This document shows positions 9,366 to 16,977 of a DNA stretch of 64,000 nt, in pieces. A program made the translations under genes and the position numbers. The stretch comes from Acidimicrobiales bacterium (GTDB lineage: Bacteria; Actinomycetota; Acidimicrobiia; Acidimicrobiales; MedAcidi-G1), in NCBI GenBank assembly GCA_030748555.1, contig JASMLT010000003.1:1-64000 (forward strand), written 5' to 3'. Every line of letters starts with the position of its first letter. The first letter of the stretch is position 1. Under the pieces are notes generated by a model that was given only the letters and a program-made list of their open reading frames with translations, had not been told where the DNA came from and did no database searches.

Positions 9366-10769
9366 TTATCCTACAGATCCTTCCATCTGTAATTCAATCA
9401 AACGACTCCATTCAACTGCATATTCCATTGGGAGAGTCTTGGTAACTGGTTCAATGAATCCATTTACAACTAGCGAGGTAGCTTGATCTTCTGACAGACC
9501 TCTGCTCATCAAATAAAAGAGCTGTTCATCAGCTACTTTTGAAACGGTTGCTTCGTGACCAATAACAGCATCTGAAGTTCCAACCTCCATGTATGGGTAT
9601 GTGTCTGAAATGCTTTCATCGTCGAGGATTAGAGCGTCGCACTGAACGTGGCTCTTACAGCCATAAGCATCGTCTTCAACCCTTACCAAACCTCTGTAGC
9701 TAGTTCGCCCTCCGTCTTTCGAGATTGACTTAGAAATAATTTTTGAGGATGTTTCTGGTGCTGCATGAGTCATTTTTGCCCCTGCATCCTGATGCTGCCC
9801 CGAACCTGCGTATGCCACTGATAAGACCTCACCTGACGCTTTTGGACCTGTCATAACAACTGCGGGGTATTTCATCGTTAGCTGGGATCCTATATTTCCG
9901 TCTATCCATTCCATGCGACCCTCTTCTTCGACCACTGCTCTTTTAGTCACGAGGTTATATACATTGTTTGACCAGTTTTGAATTGTCGTGTAGGTAACTC
10001 TTGCAGATGGTTTAACGACTATTTCAACTACGGCAGAATGCAAGGAGTCTGTCGTGTAGACAGGGGCTGAGCAGCCCTCTATGTAGTGAACTTCGGAACC
10101 TTCATCTGCAATTATTAAGGTTCTTTCGAACTGGCCCATATTTTCTGCATTAATTCTGAAGTAGGCCTGAAGTGGCATTTCAACCTTCACCCCTGGCGGA
10201 ACGTAGATGAAAGATCCTCCGCTCCAGACTGCAGAATTGAGCGCAGAGAACTTATTGTCGTTTGGTGGTATTACTTTGCCGAAATATTGTTTCAGGATCT
10301 CTGGATTATCGCGCAGGGCTGTGTCCATATCCGAAAAAATTACACCTTGTTCTTCTAGATCTTCGCGGTTTTTATGGTAGACAACTTCTGATTCGTACTG
10401 TGCAGTAACACCTGCTAGATATTTTCGCTCTGCTTCAGGTATTCCTAATTTTTCATAAGTATCTTTGATGGATTCGGGTACGTCTTCCCAATCGTCGGAA
10501 AGTTTTTCAGTCGGTTTTATGTAGTAATAAATGTCATCGAAGTCGATCCCGTCTAAGTCTCCGCCCCATGCGGGCATGGGCCTCTTTAAAAACCTTTCAT
10601 GAGATTTGAGCCTGAAGTCATGCATCCATTTGGGCTCATTTTTCATTCCTGACATCTCTTTAATAATTTCAGGGTTAAGGCCCTTTTTTGGTTTGTAGAT
10701 GTAGTCTTCTTCGTCACTCCAGCCAAGCTGGTAGTTGCTTAGATCCACGCCTATTTCACTTGAAGTCAC
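9366..10769 (-). CDS. sufB: Fe-S cluster assembly scaffold protein SufB
   Basis: Core of the SufBCD iron-sulfur assembly complex. The 467-residue length is normal. Typical stretches are [60 protein letters not shown], and the C-terminal [25 protein letters not shown]. The conserved Cys of CKSHVQC and the His of IGHEA are in place. The other suf genes are not adjacent: downstream is the small four-Cys protein and upstream, after a 94-base gap, is a hydrolase. The partners must be elsewhere in the genome. Confidence 0.96.
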   Translation of the reverse strand: MTSSEIGVDLSNYQLGWSDEEDYIYKPKKGLNPEIIKEMSGMKNEPKWMHDFRLKSHERFLKRPMPAWGGDLDGIDFDDIYYYIKPTEKLSDDWEDVPESIKDTYEKLGIPEAERKYLAGVTAQYESEVVYHKNREDLEEQGVIFSDMDTALRDNPEILKQYFGKVIPPNDNKFSALNSAVWSGGSFIYVPPGVKVEMPLQAYFRINAENMGQFERTLIIADEGSEVHYIEGCSAPVYTTDSLHSAVVEIVVKPSARVTYTTIQNWSNNVYNLVTKRAVVEEEGRMEWIDGNIGSQLTMKYPAVVMTGPKASGEVLSVAYAGSGQHQDAGAKMTHAAPETSSKIISKSISKDGGRTSYRGLVRVEDDAYGCKSHVQCDALILDDESISDTYPYMEVGTSDAVIGHEATVSKVADEQLFYLMSRGLSEDQATSLVVNGFIEPVTKTLPMEYAVEWSRLIELQMEGSVG

Positions 10770-10863
10770 TTTCTCACTCCTGCTGGTAGGAATAATTTCT
10801 CCTATTTAGATAGTAACAATTATCAGCGGTTAATGCTAAGAAAGTTAGATGAAATTAAGTCCC

Positions 10864-11625
10864 CTATTTGCTCATCCGCCTCTGCCTGTCGAGCCAACCT
10901 AGAAGAACTGCTATGGCTCTTGGGTCGTGCCTCAAATGATGCCCTGCACCTTCGATTAATCTCATGTCTGCATTCCCATGAGCATCCGAAAGAGCTCTGG
11001 CCTCTAACGAGGAAACTACGTCGTCTTCGGTTCCGTGGACTAAGAGCACGTTCTTCTCTTCAAGTTCAGAAATAGAGGACTCAGCAGAAATTTGTTTTAG
11101 CTCTTGTGCCCATGAGTCAAAATCTTCTGGGAAATTAGTATCAGGAATTACACCGGCTCTGCGTGCATGTATAAGGAGCCGTTTTGGGGAAGCCGCCCAC
11201 GTAGACCAATCTGCTGGGGCGGCAAGTGCTCCCACACCTTTTACTTTTGTTTCTTGAGCTGCTGCGCAAATAGATATCGCTCCTCCGCTTCCGAAACCAA
11301 CTAGCCATATTTCTCCTACTTTTGGATGATCGTTGAGTTCTGCAATAGATTTACGAACATCCGTTAACCATCCTCCAAGACTGAAACACCCCTCGGAGTC
11401 TCCAGTGCCTCGTAGCAATGGAGCCATGGTTATGAATCCCATTTCGGAGGAAATCCTATTTGCCAGTTCTGGCAAGGTGGCGGCTGAATTTGCTCCACCA
11501 CCAGGGCCTTCTGGAAAACCATGTATCAATAGAACACACGGCAGGAGCTCATCGGTTGACTCAGGAATCTCAAAATGGGCAACTAATTCCAAACCTTCAG
11601 AATGGAAACGGTGCACATTAGCCAT
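10864..11625 (-). CDS. Alpha/beta-hydrolase family protein
   Basis: Predicted serine hydrolase of 253 residues. The oxyanion-loop region is LLIHGFPEGPGGG near residue 35. The nucleophile elbow reads GFGSGGA, so the Ser sits in GxSxG. The acid is probably in LVHGTEDDVVSS and the His in GAGHHLRHDP. The fold resembles peptidase- or dienelactone-hydrolase-like cytosolic hydrolases, but the substrate is unknown. It follows the LLM oxidoreductase gene with no intergenic base, so the two are likely cotranslated. Confidence 0.82.
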   Translation of the reverse strand: MANVHRFHSEGLELVAHFEIPESTDELLPCVLLIHGFPEGPGGGANSAATLPELANRISSEMGFITMAPLLRGTGDSEGCFSLGGWLTDVRKSIAELNDHPKVGEIWLVGFGSGGAISICAAAQETKVKGVGALAAPADWSTWAASPKRLLIHARRAGVIPDTNFPEDFDSWAQELKQISAESSISELEEKNVLLVHGTEDDVVSSLEARALSDAHGNADMRLIEGAGHHLRHDPRAIAVLLGWLDRQRRMSK

Positions 11626-12549
11626 CTACAAAAGACTCTCTGCCAAGGTCTTCCACTGTTTTACCGGTAACCCATTTTGGAATTCGTGCTGTTCTGTTTG
11701 ATCTACGACCAGTTGGACACAAACGTGATCCGCTCCAGCTTCAAAATGCTCAGTAATTTTGGTCGAAATTGTTTCTACATCCCCCCAAGGTCTTATGGCA
11801 TCCAATAACCGGTCACTGCCCCCTTCACTCAGATCATCTTCGGTGAAACCCATCCTCAAAAAGTTGTTTCTATAATTTGGCAAGTCGAGATAAATAGAGA
11901 GATCTTTTCGTGCTAGTTCTCTGGCTTTTGAAGAGTCCGTTTCTATAATCACCGCAACCATCGGGGCTAAAAAAGCTTCTCCTCCCATTGTTTTTCGCGC
12001 CATTGCTGTGTGGTCTGCAGTCACATTGTAAGGATGAGCACCCCATGTTGATTCTGCCGCAAGTTTCAGCGCTTTTGGCCCTAAAGCACCAATGCAGATA
12101 GGGGCTTCATGTTCAGGTGGAAAAGCCCAGAAGGGGGATCTTTTCATATTCTCTATGTAGTCACTCAGATGTTCTAGAGGTTTTTCCCAAGTGTGGCCAC
12201 GAATAACCTCCACAAAAGGGCCATGACTTACACCCACTCCAAGTAAAAACCTGTTAGCAAAAGCTTCAGAAAGTGTCCGTGTGGCACTCGCCATGGCTAC
12301 AGCGTCACGAGAATAGATGCTGGCGATTCCTGTAGCCAGAACAATTTTTTGAGTAGCAGAAAGTAAGAGAGTTGAATGCACAAATGGGTCGCGCCCTGCG
12401 GTTTCAGGAATCCAAATGGCTCCAAAACCCATTTCCTCGATTTCGCTCGCTGCTTCACGAGCCCTTTCGGAAGGAACTCCGTCCAATTGATGTGTCCATA
12501 TTCCGATTTTCCCTGGGTCTAGAGTGACTCCGTCCATTTCACTAATCAA
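11626..12549 (-). CDS. LLM-class F420-dependent oxidoreductase
   Basis: Luciferase-like TIM-barrel oxidoreductase of 307 residues. It starts with GKIGIWTHQLDG and has GFGAIWIPE, IVLATGIASIYSRD and FLLGVGVSHGP, the pattern of the actinobacterial F420-dependent subgroup rather than FMN-dependent luciferases. F420 use is an inference from family resemblance. It overlaps the gamma-carbonic-anhydrase-like gene by 8 bases and touches the hydrolase gene, so four genes (13546 down to 10864) form one tight operon. The substrate is unknown. Confidence 0.85.
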   Translation of the reverse strand: MISEMDGVTLDPGKIGIWTHQLDGVPSERAREAASEIEEMGFGAIWIPETAGRDPFVHSTLLLSATQKIVLATGIASIYSRDAVAMASATRTLSEAFANRFLLGVGVSHGPFVEVIRGHTWEKPLEHLSDYIENMKRSPFWAFPPEHEAPICIGALGPKALKLAAESTWGAHPYNVTADHTAMARKTMGGEAFLAPMVAVIIETDSSKARELARKDLSIYLDLPNYRNNFLRMGFTEDDLSEGGSDRLLDAIRPWGDVETISTKITEHFEAGADHVCVQLVVDQTEQHEFQNGLPVKQWKTLAESLL

Positions 12550-13060
12550 TTCTTCGGAGGTTTTTCAAGTAGTTCGGGCCTCTAGCAGTGTAGGAAAGGG
12601 TATTTAACATATTTGCACCTTCTGCTACCACCCCTTCTCTAACCTGAGCCGGTACCCCCAGAGCCATTGACAAAGGTGGGATTTCTTGTCCGTTTCTAAC
12701 AACAGCGTTAGCTCCAACTATCGAACCTCTACCAACAACTGCGTTGTGTAATACCACCGCTCCAACTCCCACCAACGCTTCATCTTCGATTCGGCATCCT
12801 TCTAGATGACACAAGTGGCCTAATGTGACGTCATCTCCAACTGTAGTTATGACTTGAGGAATGCAATGTATAACCGCATTGTCTTGAACCGAACTTCGGG
12901 CACCGATCGCTATCTTGCCGTCATCACCTCTTATCACTGCATGCGGCCAGACACTTGATTCAGCTCCAATAACCACATTTCCAATAATCACTGCCTCCGG
13001 ATGCACATAGGCGCTTGAATCTATCTGAGGTTCGAATTCTCCTAGAGCATAAACAGGCAT
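12542..13060 (-). CDS. Gamma-carbonic-anhydrase-like left-handed beta-helix protein
   Basis: Hexapeptide-repeat trimeric protein of 172 residues: repeats such as VIIGNV, SSVWPHAVIRGD, IAIGARSSVQDNAVIH, and ALVGVGAVVLHNAVVGRGSIVGANAVV. Residues AVIHCIP and VTLGHLCHLEGC correspond to the metal-binding region. In classical gamma enzymes the second motif reads GHxxxxHG; here the last His position is Glu and an extra His lies two residues earlier. Metal binding or activity may therefore differ. The gene abuts the flavin reductase stop and overlaps the LLM gene. Confidence 0.85.
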   Translation of the reverse strand: MPVYALGEFEPQIDSSAYVHPEAVIIGNVVIGAESSVWPHAVIRGDDGKIAIGARSSVQDNAVIHCIPQVITTVGDDVTLGHLCHLEGCRIEDEALVGVGAVVLHNAVVGRGSIVGANAVVRNGQEIPPLSMALGVPAQVREGVVAEGANMLNTLSYTARGPNYLKNLRRID

Positions 13061-13546
13061 TTAATTTCCCCGATACTGTCCATAGGAACCGCCTAAAAAT
13101 AGTAGCGGCGAGCCTGTTTCCATAATTTCTGCACCTAAAACCTCTCCAATAACGAACCAGTGGTCGCCCGCCTCTACAACATTAAAGACCGAGCAGTCTA
13201 TGCTAGCCAGGCTGCCTTCTATCGCCGGCAATCCTTCTGCGGATTCATACCAGGGTATTACTTCCCAAGGATTATTTTCTTTCCGGAAGAATTCATTTGC
13301 GACATTTTCCTGCTGGTCTGAAAGCACATTAACGCAAAATTTATTTTCATTTTTCATTTTTTTCCATGTGTTTGACTCTTTACCAGGCAAAAATCCCACC
13401 AAAGGAGGTTCCATGGAAACTGAAACAAAAGAGCCAATAACCATGGCTTGGGGGCCTGCAGGAGAAGAGGAGGTAACGAGAGTCACTCCAGTTGGGTACC
13501 TGCCAAGCACTTTTCTGTACTCATTTCCATCAATCAGTTCTGCCAA
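13061..13546 (-). CDS. Flavin reductase family protein
   Basis: FMN-binding split-barrel flavin reductase of 161 residues, which supplies reduced flavin to a monooxygenase or transfers electrons itself. It shows YRKVLGRYPTGVTLVTS, SFVSVSMEPPLVGFLPG, KFCVNVLSDQQENVANEF and the final HWFVIGEVLGAE segment of the family. It is the first gene of the four-gene minus-strand operon and diverges from the selenoprotein locus across a 102-base gap. The partner oxygenase is not identified; the LLM protein downstream is a candidate only by proximity. Confidence 0.88.
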   Translation of the reverse strand: MAELIDGNEYRKVLGRYPTGVTLVTSSSPAGPQAMVIGSFVSVSMEPPLVGFLPGKESNTWKKMKNENKFCVNVLSDQQENVANEFFRKENNPWEVIPWYESAEGLPAIEGSLASIDCSVFNVVEAGDHWFVIGEVLGAEIMETGSPLLFLGGSYGQYRGN

Positions 13547-13633
13547 TTTTCTTCCTTAATATTTATGCATTTAAAAAAGGTTAGCCTAGACATTCAAAGA
13601 CCCCGACCCAGAGAGTGCATAGAGAAAGTATTG

Positions 13634-13648
13634 TGCGATAATTCAGGT
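13634..13648 (+). promoter_or_regulatory. Extended -10 promoter for selenoprotein locus A, probably leaderless
   Basis: TGcGATAAT (-10 hexamer at 13637-13642, with a TG one base upstream) stands six bases before the ATG at 13649. Transcription starting about seven bases after the box would begin at the ATG itself, giving a leaderless mRNA. No good -35 box or ribosome-binding site is seen. This position is also the main argument for choosing 13649 as the start. Confidence 0.45.
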
Positions 13649-15100
13649 ATGGGTTCTTATTTACTTGATAAGGAAAGTGAAGATCTGATTCTCGCAGTTG
13701 TAAAGAACGACTGCCCTACATGTCAGCTCTTAGTCCCGACACTTGAGAGCTTAGGGGAAGCGGGGAAATTAACTGTTGTGCTGCAGGACGAAATGGATTT
13801 TCCCTATGAGGCTGACTGGGTGCTGGATGACAGAGAATTGGAAATTAGTTGGAATTTGAATCTCGAATCTGTCCCTACTCTTTTACATTTTAAAAAAGGT
13901 GAAGAGGTTGAAAGAACTGTCGGGTGGTCACGCGAGGAGTGGCGTAAAATTACAGGAGATTCGACTCTTGGGGATGACCTTCCGGAATTTAAACCCGGTT
14001 GAGGTTCCCTTACTGTTGATCCCGGGAGGATCGACCAACTTAAATCAAAATTTGAAAATTCAGAATTCAATTCAAGACAAGTTGAGCTTGCTGCACAAGA
14101 AGATACTTACGAAGCCATGTTTGAAAGATCATGGACAGATGGACTGCCTGTAGTTCCGCCGACTAGGGGAAGAGTAAGAAAGATGCTTGAGGGAACGACC
14201 AGATCACCTGATGAGGTAGTCGTTTCAGTTCCTCCTAATTTGATCGAATGCAGTGTCGAAAAAATTGCAATAAATGCTGTCATGGCTGGCTGTAGACCTG
14301 AATTCTTGCCAGTGGTGATCGCTGCTCTGGAAACTATCTGCACTGAGGAATTTAACATGCACGGAGTTTTAGCTACAACGATGTCAGTCGGACCGATTTT
14401 TGTAGTAAATGGACCCATAGCACGTGATATTGGTATGAATTCTGGAATAAATGTCTTAGGGCATGGCAATAGGGCGAACAGCACTATTGGTAGAGCCGTC
14501 CAATTGGTAATTCACAATGTTGGTGGAGGCGGACCTGGGGGTGTGGATCGCTCAACTTTAGGTCATATGGGCAAACAGGGTTTTTGTTTTTCCGAGAACG
14601 AACTCTCTTCACCATGGCCATCACTTGCTGAAAGCCGTGGTTACAACTCGTCACAAAATGTCATAACTGCTTTCACGGGTGAAGGTCCACGACTGGTAAT
14701 GGATCAGAAAAGCAGAAAACCTGAGTCTCTGATACGTACACTTGCTGAACATTTGATTTCAACCGTCTCATCCAGAGTCGTTGTAGGCATGGATGCAATG
14801 CTTGTCTTGTCACCTGAGCACGCTGCTCGATTCTATGAAGCTGAATGGAGTAAGGAACGGTTTTTAGAAGAAATCACTGAGATCATGATGGTCGATACAG
14901 ACAATATAATTGCAGGGTCGGGCGGTATTGAAGAGGGACTTCCGGCAGAGATGAAAGGAATGAGCATTCCGAAATTTAGACCCAATGGTCTGTTACTTGT
15001 TCAGGCTGGAGGGCCCGCAGGACTATTTTCGGCGATAATTGGAGGGTGGCTTAATGGCCCCTCTGGAAGCGAACCTACTAGTAAGGAGATTTTACTGTGA
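13649..15100 (+). CDS. Thioredoxin-like / selenocysteine / partner-domain fusion selenoprotein (UGA 14000-14002 read as Sec)
   Basis: A 483-residue protein if UGA codon 118 is read as selenocysteine; otherwise it would appear as a 117-residue thioredoxin and a separate 327-residue ORF starting at 14117. Residues 1-110 are thioredoxin-like: CPTC at 22-25 and cis-Pro 76 in ESVPTLLHF. The UGA lies in PG-U-GSLTVDPG, and the frame stays open on both sides with no stop through 15098. Residues ~150-480 are homologous to the 350-residue protein at 44590-45642 (WTDGLPVVPPT, NAVMAGCRPEFLPVV, GNRANSTIGRA, SPEHAA). A SECIS-like hairpin follows the UGA. Its stop overlaps the GTG of the next gene (GTGA). 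Redox function is inferred; the substrate is unknown. Confidence 0.82.
14000..14035 (+). promoter_or_regulatory. Sec UGA and SECIS-like hairpin, locus A fusion protein
   Basis: UGA at 14000-14002 is followed by an 8-base-pair stem, 14015-14022 with 14028-14035 (GTTGATCC / GGATCGAC, one G-U pair), closing a five-base loop CGGGA at 14023-14027. The loop begins 21 bases after the UGA and has G in second place, matching the usual bacterial SECIS geometry. SelB would bind here to insert selenocysteine. Confidence 0.75.
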
Positions 15101-15618
15101 CAGATGAAAAAGTTCTTCTCGATCCAACTTCTGAGAGTGTCCCTGCGGAAAGAAGCCTGTCAGAAAGACCCGAAACTATGGCTGGTCTGACGGTTGGATT
15201 ATTAGATATTTCTAAAGGGCGTGGAGACATTTTTTTGAATCGCCTTGAGGAAAAACTTTCTGATACAGGGATAGAAATACTTAGGTTCAAGAAACCTACT
15301 TTTACTAAACCTGCACCTGTGGATCTACGTCATGAGATCGCTACCAAATGTGATGCCGTGATCGAAGCTTTAGCTGATTGAGGTTCTTGTACGACATGCA
15401 GTGTGCATGACATAGATGATATTGAAAGAAGAGGAATACCAGCAGTCATGATTGCTTCTACCCCTTTCGAGGATGCCGCTCAGAAACAAGCTGACGCTCT
15501 TGGACTGGACATTGCAAGAGTATTTGTTCCTCATCCAGTTCAAGATAGAACAGACAAAGAAATGCATGAGATGGCCGACCTGGTATTTGAAAAAGTTTTG
15601 GACACTCTGACCAGATGA
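15097..15618 (+). CDS. UGSC-motif selenoprotein, locus A (UGA 15379-15381 read as Sec)
   Basis: A 173-residue protein with selenocysteine at residue 95 in ALAD-UGSC-TTCSVHD. Without recoding it would be split into a 94-residue ORF and a downstream ORF at 15403 in the same frame. It starts at a GTG overlapping the preceding stop, and its stop overlaps the ATG of the dehydrogenase gene, so the three are translationally coupled. Sequence on both sides of the UGA aligns with the second UGSC protein at 44035-44568 (shared GxxxP-ARxxVVPHP-type C-terminal half, DL/DIERxGIPAV). Members of this family are known from marine metagenomes as UGSC selenoproteins; no reaction is established. Confidence 0.85.
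15379..15409 (+). promoter_or_regulatory. Sec UGA and SECIS-like hairpin, UGSC protein A
   Basis: UGA 15379-15381. Stem CATGC at 15395-15399 pairs with GCATG at 15405-15409 around the loop AGTGT (15400-15404), which starts 19 bases after the UGA. The loop sequence and spacing are identical to those of UGSC protein B while the stem sequence differs, as expected for a conserved RNA element. Confidence 0.72.
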
Positions 15619-16535
15619 CAAGAAACGTTGCAGTAGCGCCGGATACAAGACCGGAGATGTACAAAATGATGTGCAATGCGGTTAAACGTTCTGGTGCGAC
15701 ATTGACTGGCGTGGAAGACGCAGAAGGTTTGATTTGGGCGGATCCTGCGAGGCCGGAACTCTTTCCTGAAATAGTAGAAACGGCAACTTTCCTCGAATGG
15801 ATACAACTTCCTTACGCTGGCATCGAACCCTTCGCCAATAATCTAGACCCCAAGTGGCGCTGGACATGCGGTAAGGGTGTTTATGCTCCCGCTGTAGCTG
15901 AGACAGTCCTTGCTCTCGCACTGTCTCTGTCCAAAAATTTACATGGATACGCCAGAGCAACCGAATGGTCTGGACCGATTGGCCGCTATCTGCACGGGTC
16001 TAATGTGACCATTCTTGGAGGAGGTGGCATAACCGTTGAACTTTTACCCCTTCTTGCTCCGTTTGATTGTGTCACGACAGTGATCAGAAAAAAAGCTGAG
16101 AATCTGCCGGGTGCCACGTTTACTTACACACCTGAAAAACTTGAAGAAGTTTTAGAAACAACCGATCTACTAATTCTCGCTTTAGCTTTAACTGAAGAAA
16201 CTAGGGGCATTATCGACAAAAAGGCTTTAGGTTTAATGCCTTCTCATTCCCACATAGTCAATGTTGCAAGAGGTGGGCACATAGTGACTGATGATTTAAT
16301 TGAGGCGCTTAAGGAAGGAAAAATTGCCGGAGCGGCTTTAGACGTCACAGACCCTGAACCTCTACCCGCAGGGAATCCTCTGTGGTCTGATCCGCGCTGC
16401 CTTATCACACCTCATATCGGCAACACTCCGGAAATGGGTTTAAAACTGCTTGATCCTTTCATTGAAGAAAATGTTCGACGGTTTATCAATAATGAGGAAC
16501 TTTTAGCACCTGTTGACGTTGAGCTAGGTTACTAA
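15615..16535 (+). CDS. D-isomer-specific 2-hydroxyacid dehydrogenase family protein
   Basis: NAD-dependent oxidoreductase of 306 residues, of the D-3-phosphoglycerate dehydrogenase superfamily. The nucleotide-binding turn is VTILGGGGITVE (a variant of GxGxxG). Catalytic Arg is in NVARGGHIV, Glu in LDVTDPEPLP and His in ITPHIGNTPE. The N-terminal region is shorter and there is no ACT domain, so it is not the serine-pathway enzyme. Its ATG overlaps the UGSC gene stop by four bases, tying it to selenoprotein locus A. The natural 2-hydroxy or 2-keto acid substrate is unknown. Confidence 0.85.
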   Translation: MTRNVAVAPDTRPEMYKMMCNAVKRSGATLTGVEDAEGLIWADPARPELFPEIVETATFLEWIQLPYAGIEPFANNLDPKWRWTCGKGVYAPAVAETVLALALSLSKNLHGYARATEWSGPIGRYLHGSNVTILGGGGITVELLPLLAPFDCVTTVIRKKAENLPGATFTYTPEKLEEVLETTDLLILALALTEETRGIIDKKALGLMPSHSHIVNVARGGHIVTDDLIEALKEGKIAGAALDVTDPEPLPAGNPLWSDPRCLITPHIGNTPEMGLKLLDPFIEENVRRFINNEELLAPVDVELGY

Positions 16536-16907
16536 TTGGGTGCATGGGCTGGTTTTTTACTGGCGATCGTTTTTGTTTTTGCAGCAGTTAGTAAATTTCG
16601 TGATCCAACCGGGACTGAAAAATCCATTGCAGCCTTAGGACTTCCTTTCCCTAAATTTTTAGCCTCCCTGCTTCCATCTGTAGAACTTCTCTGCTCTGTC
16701 CTGTTAGCAATCGATCCTCGTTCTGGCGGACCTTGTGCTGTGGCTCTGCTTGTAGCTTTCACTACTCTTATCGCAGCTCAAATACTTTCTGGCAACCCTC
16801 AAGACTGCGCGTGTTTCGGATCTTGGTCTACTAAACAGATCTCTTCTTGGGACTTGCTGAGAAACATCGTTCTGATAGCACTCGGTGTTTTAGCAACACT
16901 CGACTGA
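16536..16907 (+). CDS. MauE/DoxX-like membrane protein
   Basis: A 123-residue membrane protein with about four hydrophobic segments. The family's NPQDCACFG motif (two Cys) is near residue 85, and LLAIVFVFAAVSKFRDP is at the N-terminus. MauE-type proteins take part in forming disulfides or supplying redox equivalents to maturing proteins, which fits its place beside a thioredoxin-like selenoprotein. It begins at TTG directly after the stop of the dehydrogenase gene, so it is probably the last gene of the locus A operon. Confidence 0.78.
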   Translation: MGAWAGFLLAIVFVFAAVSKFRDPTGTEKSIAALGLPFPKFLASLLPSVELLCSVLLAIDPRSGGPCAVALLVAFTTLIAAQILSGNPQDCACFGSWSTKQISSWDLLRNIVLIALGVLATLD

Positions 16908-16977
16908 ACTCATTGTTATTCAGGCTGATACCTTCACAGGAGAGACAAGTCAAAAACTTTTAAGGAGGGTCAATCAA

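Noticed and set aside
14000-14002. UGA as a true stop or sequencing error in the thioredoxin-like gene
   Set aside because: Four separate in-frame UGA codons fall on redox motifs and each has a hairpin at matching distance; chance errors would not do this. UGA also ends ordinary genes here (for example at 18600 and 25540), so a general UGA reassignment is also rejected.
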